DNA of 59,816 bases from Methanobrevibacter sp. (GTDB taxonomy: Archaea; Methanobacteriota; Methanobacteria; Methanobacteriales; Methanobacteriaceae). The DNA lies in the NCBI GenBank assembly GCA_017459665.1, contig JAFUCN010000108.1:1-59816 (forward strand). The letters run 5' to 3'. The position numbers and the translations under genes are program-made. Within the stretch, counting starts at the first letter, position 1. The number at the start of each line of letters is the position of its first letter. Shown piece after piece: positions 26,473 through 35,795 of this stretch. Below the pieces are notes generated by a model that was not told where the DNA came from, searched no databases, and saw only the letters and a list, made by a program, of their open reading frames with translations.

Positions 26473-28314
26473 TTAATAATAATTAGATTCTATTTGGGCG
26501 AGTCTCTCAGAAGTATCTTGTCTAGCCCAATTAGTACCCATACTTGAATAAAAAGTATTTATTTTTGTTTTAGTGGCTTTACTTAAAGAATATTTGAGTT
26601 TAACAATCAGCCCAGAAGTATCATAATTATTGAACCTCTTTTTCATATAGCTTACAGTAAGCCATTTTGTAGGAATTGAATGGCTTCCAGTATCATAACT
26701 TCCTGAAGGATTACCTACTAAAACTTTTTTCCCATCAGCACTAATATCCAAAATAGCCACATAATGACTCCAAGTATGGAATACAAGTGCACAACCACCT
26801 TTTTTAAGTTGTTTTAAAGCCTTATCAAATGTACTTTTGTAGTAAATGGTGCATTTGAAATTATTCTTCTCCAAACCTTTTTTAAGACCTTTAGTACTTG
26901 AACCCCACATTACACTAGTTCCTGATTGCTTTGTAAGTTGTTTTTCACAAACATAATTTCTTAAAACCTGACTGCACATACTGGAAGATGTCGGGCCACA
27001 GCTGTAACCAGTATTTTGAACATCCCTTACCTCCGGATAACTATATGATTTTCCTTTTAGTGAGACTGTAATCTGACTCGGCCAGTAGTTATTCTTATTT
27101 TTCTTAACAATTAATGTATTAATCGCCCTTTCAATAACATTCCATTTTTCCCTTTGAATAATATGATTTATAGTTGGTTCGCCTTTAGTTTTAAAGAATG
27201 TATATTTGCTTAATTTGTTATTTAAATATAAACAGTAACTATCCCGTTTAATAACATCCCTATACTGGGCTTTTAGAAGAGTGTAAGTCATATCCCCATC
27301 AGCCATCACATAGTTTAAAGTCATATAATCAACATCAGGAACTCCATTTTTTAATGGAATTTTTGCTTTTAATGGGCTTTTCGGACTTCCTACAACTCCA
27401 GTGACAATTTTAGAATTATTGCATCCTATGATTTTAGAGTTCCCATTAAATGTTACGCTAACATTAAAAGTTCCAACTCCCATATTTGGTTTTAAAACGA
27501 TTACTCCCTCGGAATTAGTTGTCTTATTGAAAGTTTTATTTCCAATGGTTATGATGACTGTCTTTTTGGAAATGGCTGATAGAGTTTCACTTTTAAGATA
27601 AACTCTCAAATAACCGTTAGTCAATAACTTGTCATTTCCAATTTCAATTGATGTTGTTGCTTGGATTAGCATCTTAAATGCTTCATAAGCAGAATTATAA
27701 TAATCATTTCCAGCAAAATAAACATACATCGAATAAGTAGCTGCATTTAATCCTATCTTTAAGCTTGCCCTACCGTTCAAATTAGTGGTTTTGGTGTAGT
27801 CTTTTCCGTTAACATTAATTATTACACTTGTTTGAGAAATCGCTTTGTTGTTTTGATCTTTAAGATGAACATACAGGTAATCCCCTTTAACATAAGTTGG
27901 GTCATCCGGAATGATAATCCTTGAATCAAGCTTTAAAACATTTATGTTGAAAGTTTGATTAACACCAGAATAGTTTTCATTTCCTTCAAAAAATACGGAA
28001 AGCAGATAGGACTTTGATTTTAATGGTAATTGAAGACTTGATTTACCTTGTGAATCTGTAAAAAGAGAATGATTTTTGTTGTTGATGTTTGCTGTAAAAT
28101 ACTGGCCTGACAGAGGTGTCTGATTAGAATCCTTTAAATAAATATTTACAGAACTACCAGTATACACGTTTGAATTGTCAATTTCAATAGTAGGGACTTC
28201 CAAATCAGTCCCATTAATATCCTCATCAGTTATATTGTCCTCAGCAGACACAACAGCAATATTAACTAACAAAAATAATGATAAAAAAATAACAAAAAAT
28301 ATTCTCCAATTCAT
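26473..28314 (-). CDS. secreted cysteine peptidase with Ig-like repeats, pseudomurein-cleaving type (C71/C39-like)
   Basis: 613 residues. Signal peptide (MNWRIFFVIFLSLFLLVNIAVVSA), three Ig-like repeats at about 35-310, then a pseudomurein-binding-repeat-like segment (YTLLKAQYRDVIKRDSYCLY..), and a papain-like domain. C439 lies in GYSCGPTSSSMCSQVL; H517 in WSHYVAILD; N535 (VLVGNPSGS) occupies the third position where many relatives have Asp. This matches archaeal pseudomurein endoisopeptidase-like proteins, which cut the peptide cross-links of the wall. It could serve wall growth, or act against neighbours. AGGTGAATTT before the ATG sets the start. Paralogue of the next gene. Confidence 0.82.
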   Translation of the reverse strand: MNWRIFFVIFLSLFLLVNIAVVSAEDNITDEDINGTDLEVPTIEIDNSNVYTGSSVNIYLKDSNQTPLSGQYFTANINNKNHSLFTDSQGKSSLQLPLKSKSYLLSVFFEGNENYSGVNQTFNINVLKLDSRIIIPDDPTYVKGDYLYVHLKDQNNKAISQTSVIINVNGKDYTKTTNLNGRASLKIGLNAATYSMYVYFAGNDYYNSAYEAFKMLIQATTSIEIGNDKLLTNGYLRVYLKSETLSAISKKTVIITIGNKTFNKTTNSEGVIVLKPNMGVGTFNVSVTFNGNSKIIGCNNSKIVTGVVGSPKSPLKAKIPLKNGVPDVDYMTLNYVMADGDMTYTLLKAQYRDVIKRDSYCLYLNNKLSKYTFFKTKGEPTINHIIQREKWNVIERAINTLIVKKNKNNYWPSQITVSLKGKSYSYPEVRDVQNTGYSCGPTSSSMCSQVLRNYVCEKQLTKQSGTSVMWGSSTKGLKKGLEKNNFKCTIYYKSTFDKALKQLKKGGCALVFHTWSHYVAILDISADGKKVLVGNPSGSYDTGSHSIPTKWLTVSYMKKRFNNYDTSGLIVKLKYSLSKATKTKINTFYSSMGTNWARQDTSERLAQIESNYY

Positions 28315-28379
28315 AAATTCACCTTTAACATTATTAAATTCTATTAAAAATCACTTAAATAATTAATGTGAAAAAATAG

Positions 28380-30245
28380 TCATAGAAATGCAATATTCTG
28401 ATTAGTATTTTTACCAACCCAATTAGCACCCATACTATTGTAATAAGAGTTTACACTATCTATGGTGGAATTTGATAAATTGTAGTTAAGCTTGACTATT
28501 AAACTCTCATCCCAGTCCGGAGAGAACTTATTTTTTAGATAACTAACTTTTTCCCATCTGTTTTTAATATTGTCAAAACTGCCATAGGAATTACTTACTA
28601 AAACCTTTTTGCCGTCTTTACTAATATCCAAAATTGAAACATAATGATTATCAGCATGGAATATTAAAGCGCAACCTCCCTTTTTAAGTTCATCCAATGC
28701 ATAATTGAACGATGATTTATAGAAAAATGAACAGTTGAAATTATTCTTTTCCAATGCTTTGCATATTGCCTGACATCCGGTTCCTGCCTTATCCGTTTTC
28801 ATAATTTTTGCAAGATATCCTTCGCAGAAATAATTCTTTAAAACCTGGCTGCACATACTTGCAGAAGTTGGGCCGCAGGTATACGGAGTATTTTGGACAT
28901 CCCTTACTTCCGGATAAATATATGATTTGCCTTTAAGAGAAACAGTGATTGAGCTAGGCCAATAATTATTCTTATTTTTGACAACTAGTTTTGCATTTAT
29001 TGCCCTTTCAATAACATTCCATTTTGCCCTCTTAATAATATGATAAGTATTTGGATGATTTTTTGTTTTGAAAAATGTAAATTTTGGCAATTTATTATTC
29101 AAAAACAGACAATAACTATCTCTCTGAAGTACTTCACGATATTGTGCTTTAGTTAATGTATACTTTGCATTTTCATCACCCATCACATAATTTCCCGTCA
29201 TAAGATCAATGTCTGGAAGGCCATTTTTAAAAGTTATATTTTCTTTTAGAGGATCTTTTGCATTGCCCTCATAACATTTGAGTTTTTTGGAAATTGCATA
29301 TTTTCCGTATTGAACTTTAACAATGTATGATTTTGCATCCGCCTTTGGTTTGAAAACCACTATTCCTTCAGAATTTGTCTTTTTGCTCAGTTTTATTTTA
29401 CCAACAGTCAAAGTTATTGTCTTTTTCGAGACAGAAGTAGAATCTTTTAAATAAACCCTTAAAAAACCATTTGTAAGCAATTTGGAATTTCCTACTTTAA
29501 ATGACATGGCAGATACTCTGTAAAACTTAAATCCTTTGGAAGATGATTTGTAAAAGTTATCTGCTTTAAAATTAACTTTAACAGAATTTTTCCAATTTCC
29601 TGATTTGATTTTAAATTTAACACAACCATTTTTATTAGTTGTTCTCAAATAGGACTTGCCATTGAATTTTAAAGTAATTTTTTTATTGGAAATGGAATTT
29701 AGGCTTTGATCATACAAATAGAAATATAAATGCCCACCAGCTATAACAAAATTGTTCAGCAAGTTTAGTCTGGTGGCTAATTTTGATACTTTAATCTTGA
29801 ATATCTTAGAATTAGAATTATATAATTCATCACCCGTAAAAGAAACAGTCAATTTATAATTTTTTGAAGCTAGACTTGTTGTAAGCTTTGCAATACCTTT
29901 TGAGTTTGTTTTAAGATTGTACTTTTTACCATCAAGGGCAACAGTTAGATTTTTTGATTTCAAAGGAGTTCCCTTTGAGTCTTTAAGATTGATTTCTAAA
30001 GTGTCTTTGGATTTTATCTTCGTTGATTTAACAGTTATTAGAGGGGTTGTTTTTTCAAATGTCTGGTTTTCACTAACATTTAACCCATCAACTGATTCTT
30101 CCATCACTTCAATGTCATTCTGTTCTGCTGTTTGGTTAGAAATTATTTCAGCACCATCAAAATCATTATTCTGGGCTGAAACTACTGTTAAATTAATAAA
30201 CAAAAAGGAAAACAAAATTAAAAACAATATTTTGTTTATTTGCAT
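28380..30245 (-). CDS. secreted cysteine peptidase, tandem paralogue (C71/C39-like)
   Basis: 621 residues from the ATG at 30245, which has AGGTGA at the right distance and begins a signal peptide (MQINKILFLILFSFLFINL); the frame upstream to 30272 is probably not translated. Ig-like repeats occupy about 45-340. The catalytic domain repeats that of its neighbour: C457 in YTCGPTSASMCSQVL, H534 in DNHYVSILD, and Asn in VLVSNSYGS. The N-terminal repeats differ much more than the C-terminal catalytic half, so the pair arose by duplication and the surface repeats then diverged. The 65-bp gap allows co-transcription. Confidence 0.82.
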   Translation of the reverse strand: MQINKILFLILFSFLFINLTVVSAQNNDFDGAEIISNQTAEQNDIEVMEESVDGLNVSENQTFEKTTPLITVKSTKIKSKDTLEINLKDSKGTPLKSKNLTVALDGKKYNLKTNSKGIAKLTTSLASKNYKLTVSFTGDELYNSNSKIFKIKVSKLATRLNLLNNFVIAGGHLYFYLYDQSLNSISNKKITLKFNGKSYLRTTNKNGCVKFKIKSGNWKNSVKVNFKADNFYKSSSKGFKFYRVSAMSFKVGNSKLLTNGFLRVYLKDSTSVSKKTITLTVGKIKLSKKTNSEGIVVFKPKADAKSYIVKVQYGKYAISKKLKCYEGNAKDPLKENITFKNGLPDIDLMTGNYVMGDENAKYTLTKAQYREVLQRDSYCLFLNNKLPKFTFFKTKNHPNTYHIIKRAKWNVIERAINAKLVVKNKNNYWPSSITVSLKGKSYIYPEVRDVQNTPYTCGPTSASMCSQVLKNYFCEGYLAKIMKTDKAGTGCQAICKALEKNNFNCSFFYKSSFNYALDELKKGGCALIFHADNHYVSILDISKDGKKVLVSNSYGSFDNIKNRWEKVSYLKNKFSPDWDESLIVKLNYNLSNSTIDSVNSYYNSMGANWVGKNTNQNIAFL

Positions 30246-30306
30246 GCATTCACCTAACTTACAATCATACATTAATAACTGAAGTTATAAGTAATTTTTC
30301 AAAATT

Positions 30307-30345
30307 AAAAAAAGAAGTTTCCAAAAATCTTAAAGAAAGATTTTT
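30307..30345 (-). terminator. terminator after the epimerase gene
   Basis: AAAAATCTT/AAGATTTTT 9-bp stem (30323-30345) with a 5-nt loop, then a T-run on the minus strand. It closes the possible read-through transcript from the eha operon. Confidence 0.7.
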
Positions 30346-30357
30346 AGGAAAAATAAT

Positions 30358-31353
30358 TTAAAATTCTGCGGATTTTTGAATATTGTCCCAATTTTCGACA
30401 AACCAGTCATGAGTTCTCTCAAGACCGTCATCGAATGATACTTTTGGAGAATATCCTAAAATGTCTTTAGCTTTTTCAATTGAAGAGAGCAACTTGGTTT
30501 TAGCATCCCAATCACGACGTGGCACATAGTTAATACCTGCTTCATTTCCAGTTAATGCGTTGATTTTGTTTGCCATGTCAATTACTCTGTGGTCTTTTCC
30601 GGAACCTAAGTTAATAGCTTCACCGATTGCTTCTTCTTCAACACCCATAGCAACTAGACCATTACATATATCTTCAACAAATGTCCAATCCCTTGTTTCA
30701 GACCCATCACCAGTAATAGGTAGCGCCTGTCCATTTTTAGACCAGTACATGAAGTTTGGAATTACATTTCTGTATTTTCCAGGAACTTCTCCCGGTCCGA
30801 ATACATTAAAGAATCTTGCGTTAACAATGTTCATATCATATAAATTGTGGAAATAGTTAGTGTAAAGCTCACCAAGGAGTTTAGTTACTTGGTATGGGGT
30901 GTGAAGTGAAATAGAAATATCATGTTCCTCAAATGGCATTTTGGAATCAAGCCCGTAAACTCCACAACCAGATGAAGAATAAACAAACCTTTCAACACCA
31001 GTTAATTGTGCGTATTGGAGTACTTTTAAAATACCAATTCCGTTTACCATCAAATCTTTTTCGGGGTTATCTACACTGTTTTGGTTTGCAAAGTGTGCTG
31101 CAAGATGATAAACATAGTCAGGTTTTTGTTTAAAGACCCTTTTAAGTACTGCATCATCCAAAATGTCGCCCCTAATAAATTCTATTGCATCTCTGTCGGA
31201 AATATTCCATTCGTATGCTGAAGACATATTATCCAATATGATAACTTTCTCAGCACCTAAGTCTGCAAATTTGCGTGTTAAGTTACTTCCAACACATCCC
31301 GCACCACCAGTTACAAGGATTGTTTTATCTTGATATTCGTTATATTCACTCAT
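30358..31353 (-). CDS. NAD-dependent epimerase/dehydratase (extended SDR)
   Basis: 331 residues. Rossmann motif TILVTGGAGCVGSN, catalytic Y-x-x-x-K in TPYQVTK with SSSGCGVYG upstream, and RDWTFVEDIC near the sugar site: a nucleotide-sugar 4-epimerase or 4,6-dehydratase-like enzyme for surface glycans. I take the ATG at 31353, with AGTGAT before it, over the GTG at 31362. Only 16 bases separate it from the CBS-domain gene, so it may be transcribed from the eha operon even though the function is unrelated. Confidence 0.88.
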   Translation of the reverse strand: MSEYNEYQDKTILVTGGAGCVGSNLTRKFADLGAEKVIILDNMSSAYEWNISDRDAIEFIRGDILDDAVLKRVFKQKPDYVYHLAAHFANQNSVDNPEKDLMVNGIGILKVLQYAQLTGVERFVYSSSGCGVYGLDSKMPFEEHDISISLHTPYQVTKLLGELYTNYFHNLYDMNIVNARFFNVFGPGEVPGKYRNVIPNFMYWSKNGQALPITGDGSETRDWTFVEDICNGLVAMGVEEEAIGEAINLGSGKDHRVIDMANKINALTGNEAGINYVPRRDWDAKTKLLSSIEKAKDILGYSPKVSFDDGLERTHDWFVENWDNIQKSAEF

Positions 31354-31369
31354 AATTATCACTTTAAAT

Positions 31370-32005
31370 TTATTTTCTTGCCCTACCTACTCTGCGAGCA
31401 ATTACCATTTCTCCAACAGATATTAAACCTGCGAAGAATTTTTCCAAACCGCCTGTTGCCCAAATAGCCTCACCAAAAGTTGCATTCATAATGTTTGATT
31501 CATATTCTTCTGGAGTAATTTTTACACCAGTGGTTTTTTTAGATACTAAAGCAGATGCTGACATTAACTCTTCCCAGGTAACGCCTTTCAATTGGTTTTG
31601 CATTGCCTTATATAATTTTTCAACCTTAATATCGTAAAGGTCAGACAATAATTCTACAATATCACAAGCACGTACCATTCCTATGACCTGATTATCATCA
31701 TTTACTACAGGCACTGTTACAAACTTGTTGTTAGCAGTCAGGATCACTGCTTTTCTTGCAGGATCATTTTCATGAACAGTTGAAACCTCACTGGAACTGC
31801 TCATAATTTCGGATATCTTATCATTTCCTTCCCTTAAACCTCTTGTAATATCAAATGCTGTAATCCATCCGACTAATTGCTTATTTTCATTTACAACCGG
31901 ACAGGTAAAACGCCTAACCTCTTCCATTGCTTTGGAAGCTTCGATTACACTGTCATCACAGTTTAAATATACAAAATCTTTATCCATCAATTCTTTAGCT
32001 TTCAT
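31370..32005 (-). CDS. CBS-domain protein at the end of the eha operon
   Basis: 211 residues: a pair of CBS domains (LMDKDFVYLNCDDSVIEASK.., IGMVRACDIVEL) covering about 1-120, and a conserved C-terminal domain (LKGVTWEELMSASALVSKK.., GLEKFFAGLISVGEMVIARR) with no known function to me. CBS pairs bind adenine nucleotides and usually regulate a partner, here plausibly the hydrogenase. ATG 32005 is preferred over TTG 32011. This gene is 13 bases from the polyferredoxin gene. Confidence 0.78.
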   Translation of the reverse strand: MKAKELMDKDFVYLNCDDSVIEASKAMEEVRRFTCPVVNENKQLVGWITAFDITRGLREGNDKISEIMSSSSEVSTVHENDPARKAVILTANNKFVTVPVVNDDNQVIGMVRACDIVELLSDLYDIKVEKLYKAMQNQLKGVTWEELMSASALVSKKTTGVKITPEEYESNIMNATFGEAIWATGGLEKFFAGLISVGEMVIARRVGRARK

Positions 32006-32018
32006 AAACAAACCCCAT

Positions 32019-32846
32019 TCATTTCATTTCAACTCTCTTTAGTGCTCCTACAGGACAATGATTAGTACATTCAACACATCGTATACATTTATCATTGTCT
32101 AAAACAACTTCACCATCCACTAACTCTATAGCCCCTGTCGGACAGTTTTCTTCACATAAATAACAGTTTACACACAAATCGTGATCCACATCAATGAACC
32201 TACTATGGACAATAGGTCCAATATAACGATCCAATTCTATTGCAAAGTCATTTAATGAAATTTCAGTACAAGCCCCACAGCCAATACACATTTTTTTGTT
32301 AATGTGAGGATATAATTCATCATCAATTAATTCGATGCCTAAATCCATATTTTTATCTTCAAAGAATTCTCTAAATTGAAGAGTAAATGCATTTGTAGGA
32401 CATAATGTCGCACAATCATCCCAATTATTATCAACTGAATAGTCAATTGAAATATCATTCATTCTAACTACTCTATGAGGATATCTGACATTGGATAAAT
32501 TGTATTCAACAACCTCTCTTTCATCTTCCCCATCATAGACAACTGAATTTTTAATTAGTTTAATTGCTGAAATAGGACAAGACTGAACACAAATTTCGCA
32601 TTTAACACATTTATCAGTTATCTTAGCTATTCTAAAAATATTAGCTGGTTCGATTGCATTAACTGGACACTGGCCAACACAGGTATTGCACCTTACACAT
32701 TTTGGTGCTACAGCAATAATTTCTTGTTCTGTACTAAAATTGTCTAGTTCAAATTCGAAATCATCGCCATCATCATCTAATTCAACAGATTTAAGAAGAA
32801 CTTCACGTTCTAAGCTTTTCCTCTGTTTAATAAAAGATACATTCAT
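32019..32846 (-). CDS. polyferredoxin of the eha operon
   Basis: 275 residues. Four complete C-x2-C-x2-C-x3-C-P motifs (CVRCNTCVGQCP, CVKCEICVQSCP, CVNCYLCEENCP, CIRCVECTNHCP), plus a partial DDCATLCP and a CIGCGACTE lacking the usual last Cys-Pro, so five to six [4Fe-4S] clusters at most. Probably an electron carrier between the hydrogenase module and its acceptor. The start has TTGGTAAT before the ATG. Tersteegen-type eha operons carry extra hydrophilic subunits at this end; I do not assign a letter. Confidence 0.82.
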   Translation of the reverse strand: MNVSFIKQRKSLEREVLLKSVELDDDGDDFEFELDNFSTEQEIIAVAPKCVRCNTCVGQCPVNAIEPANIFRIAKITDKCVKCEICVQSCPISAIKLIKNSVVYDGEDEREVVEYNLSNVRYPHRVVRMNDISIDYSVDNNWDDCATLCPTNAFTLQFREFFEDKNMDLGIELIDDELYPHINKKMCIGCGACTEISLNDFAIELDRYIGPIVHSRFIDVDHDLCVNCYLCEENCPTGAIELVDGEVVLDNDKCIRCVECTNHCPVGALKRVEMK

Positions 32847-32899
32847 ATTATTACCAACTAAATAAATTTTTATTTTATTAATTTATAAACTTTAATTTC

Positions 32900-33832
32900 C
32901 TAAAAGAATTCCTCCAAATCTTTTAGTGAAGGGAATTTTTCCATCCCAAATCCTTCAATCGATTTACTGGCAACCCAATTACCAATTTTACAGGATTTTT
33001 CAAGGTCATAACCTCTTAAAAAGGAATATAGAAAACCACTATTAAAACTGTCACCTGCTCCAGTAGTATCGACAACATCACATTCATAAGATTCAACAAA
33101 ACACTCCTTTGAAGAGTTTATTGCAAATACTCCTTTTGCACCCTGTTTTATGACAACGGTTTCAATTCCAAAGTCTAAAAGACCAATAGCCAATTCTTTT
33201 AGAGAAGATTCATTATTATCAAATAATAATCGTAATTCAGATTCATTGATAAGTAAAATATTACAACGTTCAAGTATTGGTTTTAACTCATCAAAACCTT
33301 TTTTAACATAAAGCATACCCGGATCAAAGCTTAATATTACATCATCCTTTAAGGATTCTAATAATTCAATTTGAGTTTTAAATGAATCGCCTACAAATGA
33401 CGTATAATGCATTATTTTACATCTCATAATGTTTAAAGGATTTATTTCACCAATCTTAATATCATCATTAACACCAGGATCAATGTATAAACATCTCTCA
33501 CCGTTTTCATCTACAAATCCCAAACATTTTCCGGTTGAACCTGATTCTGAGTAAATTAAATTGTTGGAGTAAACACCATTAACAGCCAAATTATATTCTA
33601 TTAAATCACCTTCATCATCTTCGGCTATCTTTCCAATAAGTGAAGTAGAACAACCCAATCTGGACAGACCTATTATAGTATTAGCTGCTGAGCCTCCCGG
33701 AGTAACAGTTTCGCTTTTGATGAAACTTTCCTCATCGGCACCTGCAATACTTTCTACTGAATAGAGCTTATCCACATTTAATGCTCCAAATCCAATTATT
33801 TCTGCATTTAAATCATTGTCAAAAATTTCCAT
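32900..33832 (-). CDS. PfkB-family carbohydrate/nucleoside kinase in the eha operon
   Basis: 310 residues. Ribokinase fold with the two PfkB signatures: GGSAANTIIGLSRLG in the N-terminal half and DTTGAGDSFNSGFLYSFLRG, which contains the catalytic Asp, near the C-terminus. The substrate (ribose, adenosine, or another sugar) cannot be told. It follows the formyltransferase gene by nine bases and lies within the eha transcript; a kinase at this place is also found in other Methanobacteriales eha operons, but its role there is unknown. Confidence 0.85.
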   Translation of the reverse strand: MEIFDNDLNAEIIGFGALNVDKLYSVESIAGADEESFIKSETVTPGGSAANTIIGLSRLGCSTSLIGKIAEDDEGDLIEYNLAVNGVYSNNLIYSESGSTGKCLGFVDENGERCLYIDPGVNDDIKIGEINPLNIMRCKIMHYTSFVGDSFKTQIELLESLKDDVILSFDPGMLYVKKGFDELKPILERCNILLINESELRLLFDNNESSLKELAIGLLDFGIETVVIKQGAKGVFAINSSKECFVESYECDVVDTTGAGDSFNSGFLYSFLRGYDLEKSCKIGNWVASKSIEGFGMEKFPSLKDLEEFF

Positions 33833-33841
33833 TCTAAAACC

Positions 33842-34732
33842 TTACTTTAAAATATCTAATAAATTTATATTTTTATCTCCAAGTTTGCCGTCAAAATTAC
33901 CAGCAGAAATTCCAACGACTCCATCAAATTCCAATGCTGCATCAATACCTGCTTTAATAGCTTCATTCATCGCATCTTCATTGATTGCATTGATTACAAC
34001 TTCAGGAATATAGTTAACACCCTCCGGAACTTTAGAAACATCACCTAAAGACTCCTTTAAAGAAGGGCAGTAAAAATGATTTGTAGTAGGTCCGATTTCT
34101 GGGTAGTTTGTTTCCGGTTTGGAAGCTGCTGAACAGATATCAAATGGAGCAGTTGCACCTTCAACATCCATTATTGCATCAATAATAGCTTCACCAGCAT
34201 CCAGCACCGCTTCTTGAGTGGCACACAGATACCAGAAATTACCTCCCATGATACCGTCGTTAATTTTGAATTTTTCTTCAATTTGGAAATCCGGAACTGC
34301 TATTGGAACATTTATCATCTTTCTTCCATACTCTTCTACAATCCATTCATAGCCATCTCCGCAATGCCCAACACTATTCATCATTTCAATATAATCATCA
34401 CTGTCATCGTCAGCATAATCAAAAATACGGGTAAACGGCTTTACTAGAATATCCTGCCTTAGTCTGTAAGACAATTCAAACTCAAATTTTTCCATATTGT
34501 CCCCATCTAACCAGTATTGCACTATTGCACCGAATCTACCATCAGGAGTTTGTGATCCATCCAAGAAGCCTTCAACTCCACCTTCAACTCTCCCAATAAC
34601 TGCACTTGGAGTTGAAGTTGAATCATATGCTGCTCTTTTTACAATCGCTTCTGTAGGCCCTGTAATTAAAGCCCTAACATATTTTCCTTCAAAAGCTTCA
34701 AAGAATGTATCTTCTATTTTTTCATAACTCAT
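33842..34732 (-). CDS. ftr: formylmethanofuran:tetrahydromethanopterin formyltransferase, eha-linked copy
   Basis: 296 residues, full length. It moves the formyl group from formylmethanofuran to H4MPT, the second step of CO2 reduction to methane. Family features: [42 protein letters not shown], and the end [14 protein letters not shown]. Most Methanobacteriales carry a second ftr in the eha operon, called ftr-II in Methanothermobacter; this is presumably that copy, and a main ftr should lie elsewhere. GGTGATTAA-ATG marks the start. Twelve bases separate it from the preceding gene. Confidence 0.93.
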   Translation of the reverse strand: MSYEKIEDTFFEAFEGKYVRALITGPTEAIVKRAAYDSTSTPSAVIGRVEGGVEGFLDGSQTPDGRFGAIVQYWLDGDNMEKFEFELSYRLRQDILVKPFTRIFDYADDDSDDYIEMMNSVGHCGDGYEWIVEEYGRKMINVPIAVPDFQIEEKFKINDGIMGGNFWYLCATQEAVLDAGEAIIDAIMDVEGATAPFDICSAASKPETNYPEIGPTTNHFYCPSLKESLGDVSKVPEGVNYIPEVVINAINEDAMNEAIKAGIDAALEFDGVVGISAGNFDGKLGDKNINLLDILK

Positions 34733-34744
34733 TTAATCACCAAA

Positions 34745-35791
34745 TTAACCTAATCCGCCAATATCCTGGCCACGAATATTATTTCTCATTTCTTTACTTA
34801 CTTTTAATATTTCATCAAAGTTTTTCTCATCAACAATTTCTATTAATGGAAATTCATCATCATTGAAAGTTGAGAAAAACTTCTCAGCAATTTCTAAATC
34901 AATATTATAATCTTTAAACAGTATTTCTAAACCATCACAATTATTGTAATCATTTATAAATTCTAAAACTTTCTTTTTATCATTATCCGCGTAAATATTT
35001 GCAATTACTGCTGTAACACAAGCACTCGGAGATACAATTGCAATTTCTGCTACCTTTAGCGGATATTCATTTCCATTAAACGATATACTTATCCCATTGT
35101 TTTTTCTTGCAAATTCCAATGGCTCAACATCGGTTATGCTGTCTCCAATATAAAGCATTTCATTAACGTTAATGCCATCACATTTTATTATATCGTCAAT
35201 TGCCAATTTCTTACCTTCCCCGCCGACAACTTCAATATCTTTGATGTTTTCATAAAAACCCATTTCTGCAATCTGATTGAAGAAAATGTCATCGAACAAC
35301 TCATAATCATCAGGGTTTTTCAATATCAAATCTTTAAACTCAGTGATTTTTTCATTTTCCTTTGCTGTTAGAGTAAGGTTATCTAGATTGACCTTTGTGT
35401 AAAATGTATTTTTGAAAGGCACATCCATATAATTGGATACTGCTTCGATATATTGGCCATAACTAGTGCTAACTATATAAATATTCATCGCATTTTTCAA
35501 ATAAGTTAAAAGGAATTTTGAATCATTTACTGAGCAAATATTATTTTTTGAAAACTTAACCAAATCAGCATTTGTCAAGTTTTCCTGAATAAAGAAAGGT
35601 AAAATTAATTTTAAAGTATTACCTGCTTTATAATTTTCCTTTTTTACAATATCTACCAAATAATCATCATACAAACTAAGAATTTTAAATAATTCCCCAC
35701 CATCTTCAATGAAATGCTCTGCTAGTTCAAAAGCATTGTCATTTAATGTTAGTGGCCCCTCACAGTCTGTAATAAATGATTTTTCAAACAT
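34745..35791 (-). CDS. ehaR: Eha subunit R, HAD-like hydrolase
   Basis: 348 residues from the ATG at 35791, which has AGGTGAGA before it; the frame from 35824 would overlap ehaQ without a ribosome binding site. The N-terminus SFITDCEGPLTLNDNAFEL is a HAD-like first motif in which D-x-E replaces the classical D-x-D; a later GDSITDVEPLEFARKN is the acidic HAD motif IV. It resembles archaeal phosphatases. The letter R is taken from its place after ehaQ in the known eha gene order and is less certain than A-Q. Confidence 0.72.
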   Translation of the reverse strand: MFEKSFITDCEGPLTLNDNAFELAEHFIEDGGELFKILSLYDDYLVDIVKKENYKAGNTLKLILPFFIQENLTNADLVKFSKNNICSVNDSKFLLTYLKNAMNIYIVSTSYGQYIEAVSNYMDVPFKNTFYTKVNLDNLTLTAKENEKITEFKDLILKNPDDYELFDDIFFNQIAEMGFYENIKDIEVVGGEGKKLAIDDIIKCDGINVNEMLYIGDSITDVEPLEFARKNNGISISFNGNEYPLKVAEIAIVSPSACVTAVIANIYADNDKKKVLEFINDYNNCDGLEILFKDYNIDLEIAEKFFSTFNDDEFPLIEIVDEKNFDEILKVSKEMRNNIRGQDIGGLG

Positions 35792-35795
35792 CGTC

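Noticed and set aside
29917-30282. 121-codon plus-strand frame opposite a peptidase gene
   Set aside because: Shadow of the Ig-like repeats; no start signals and no recognisable protein.
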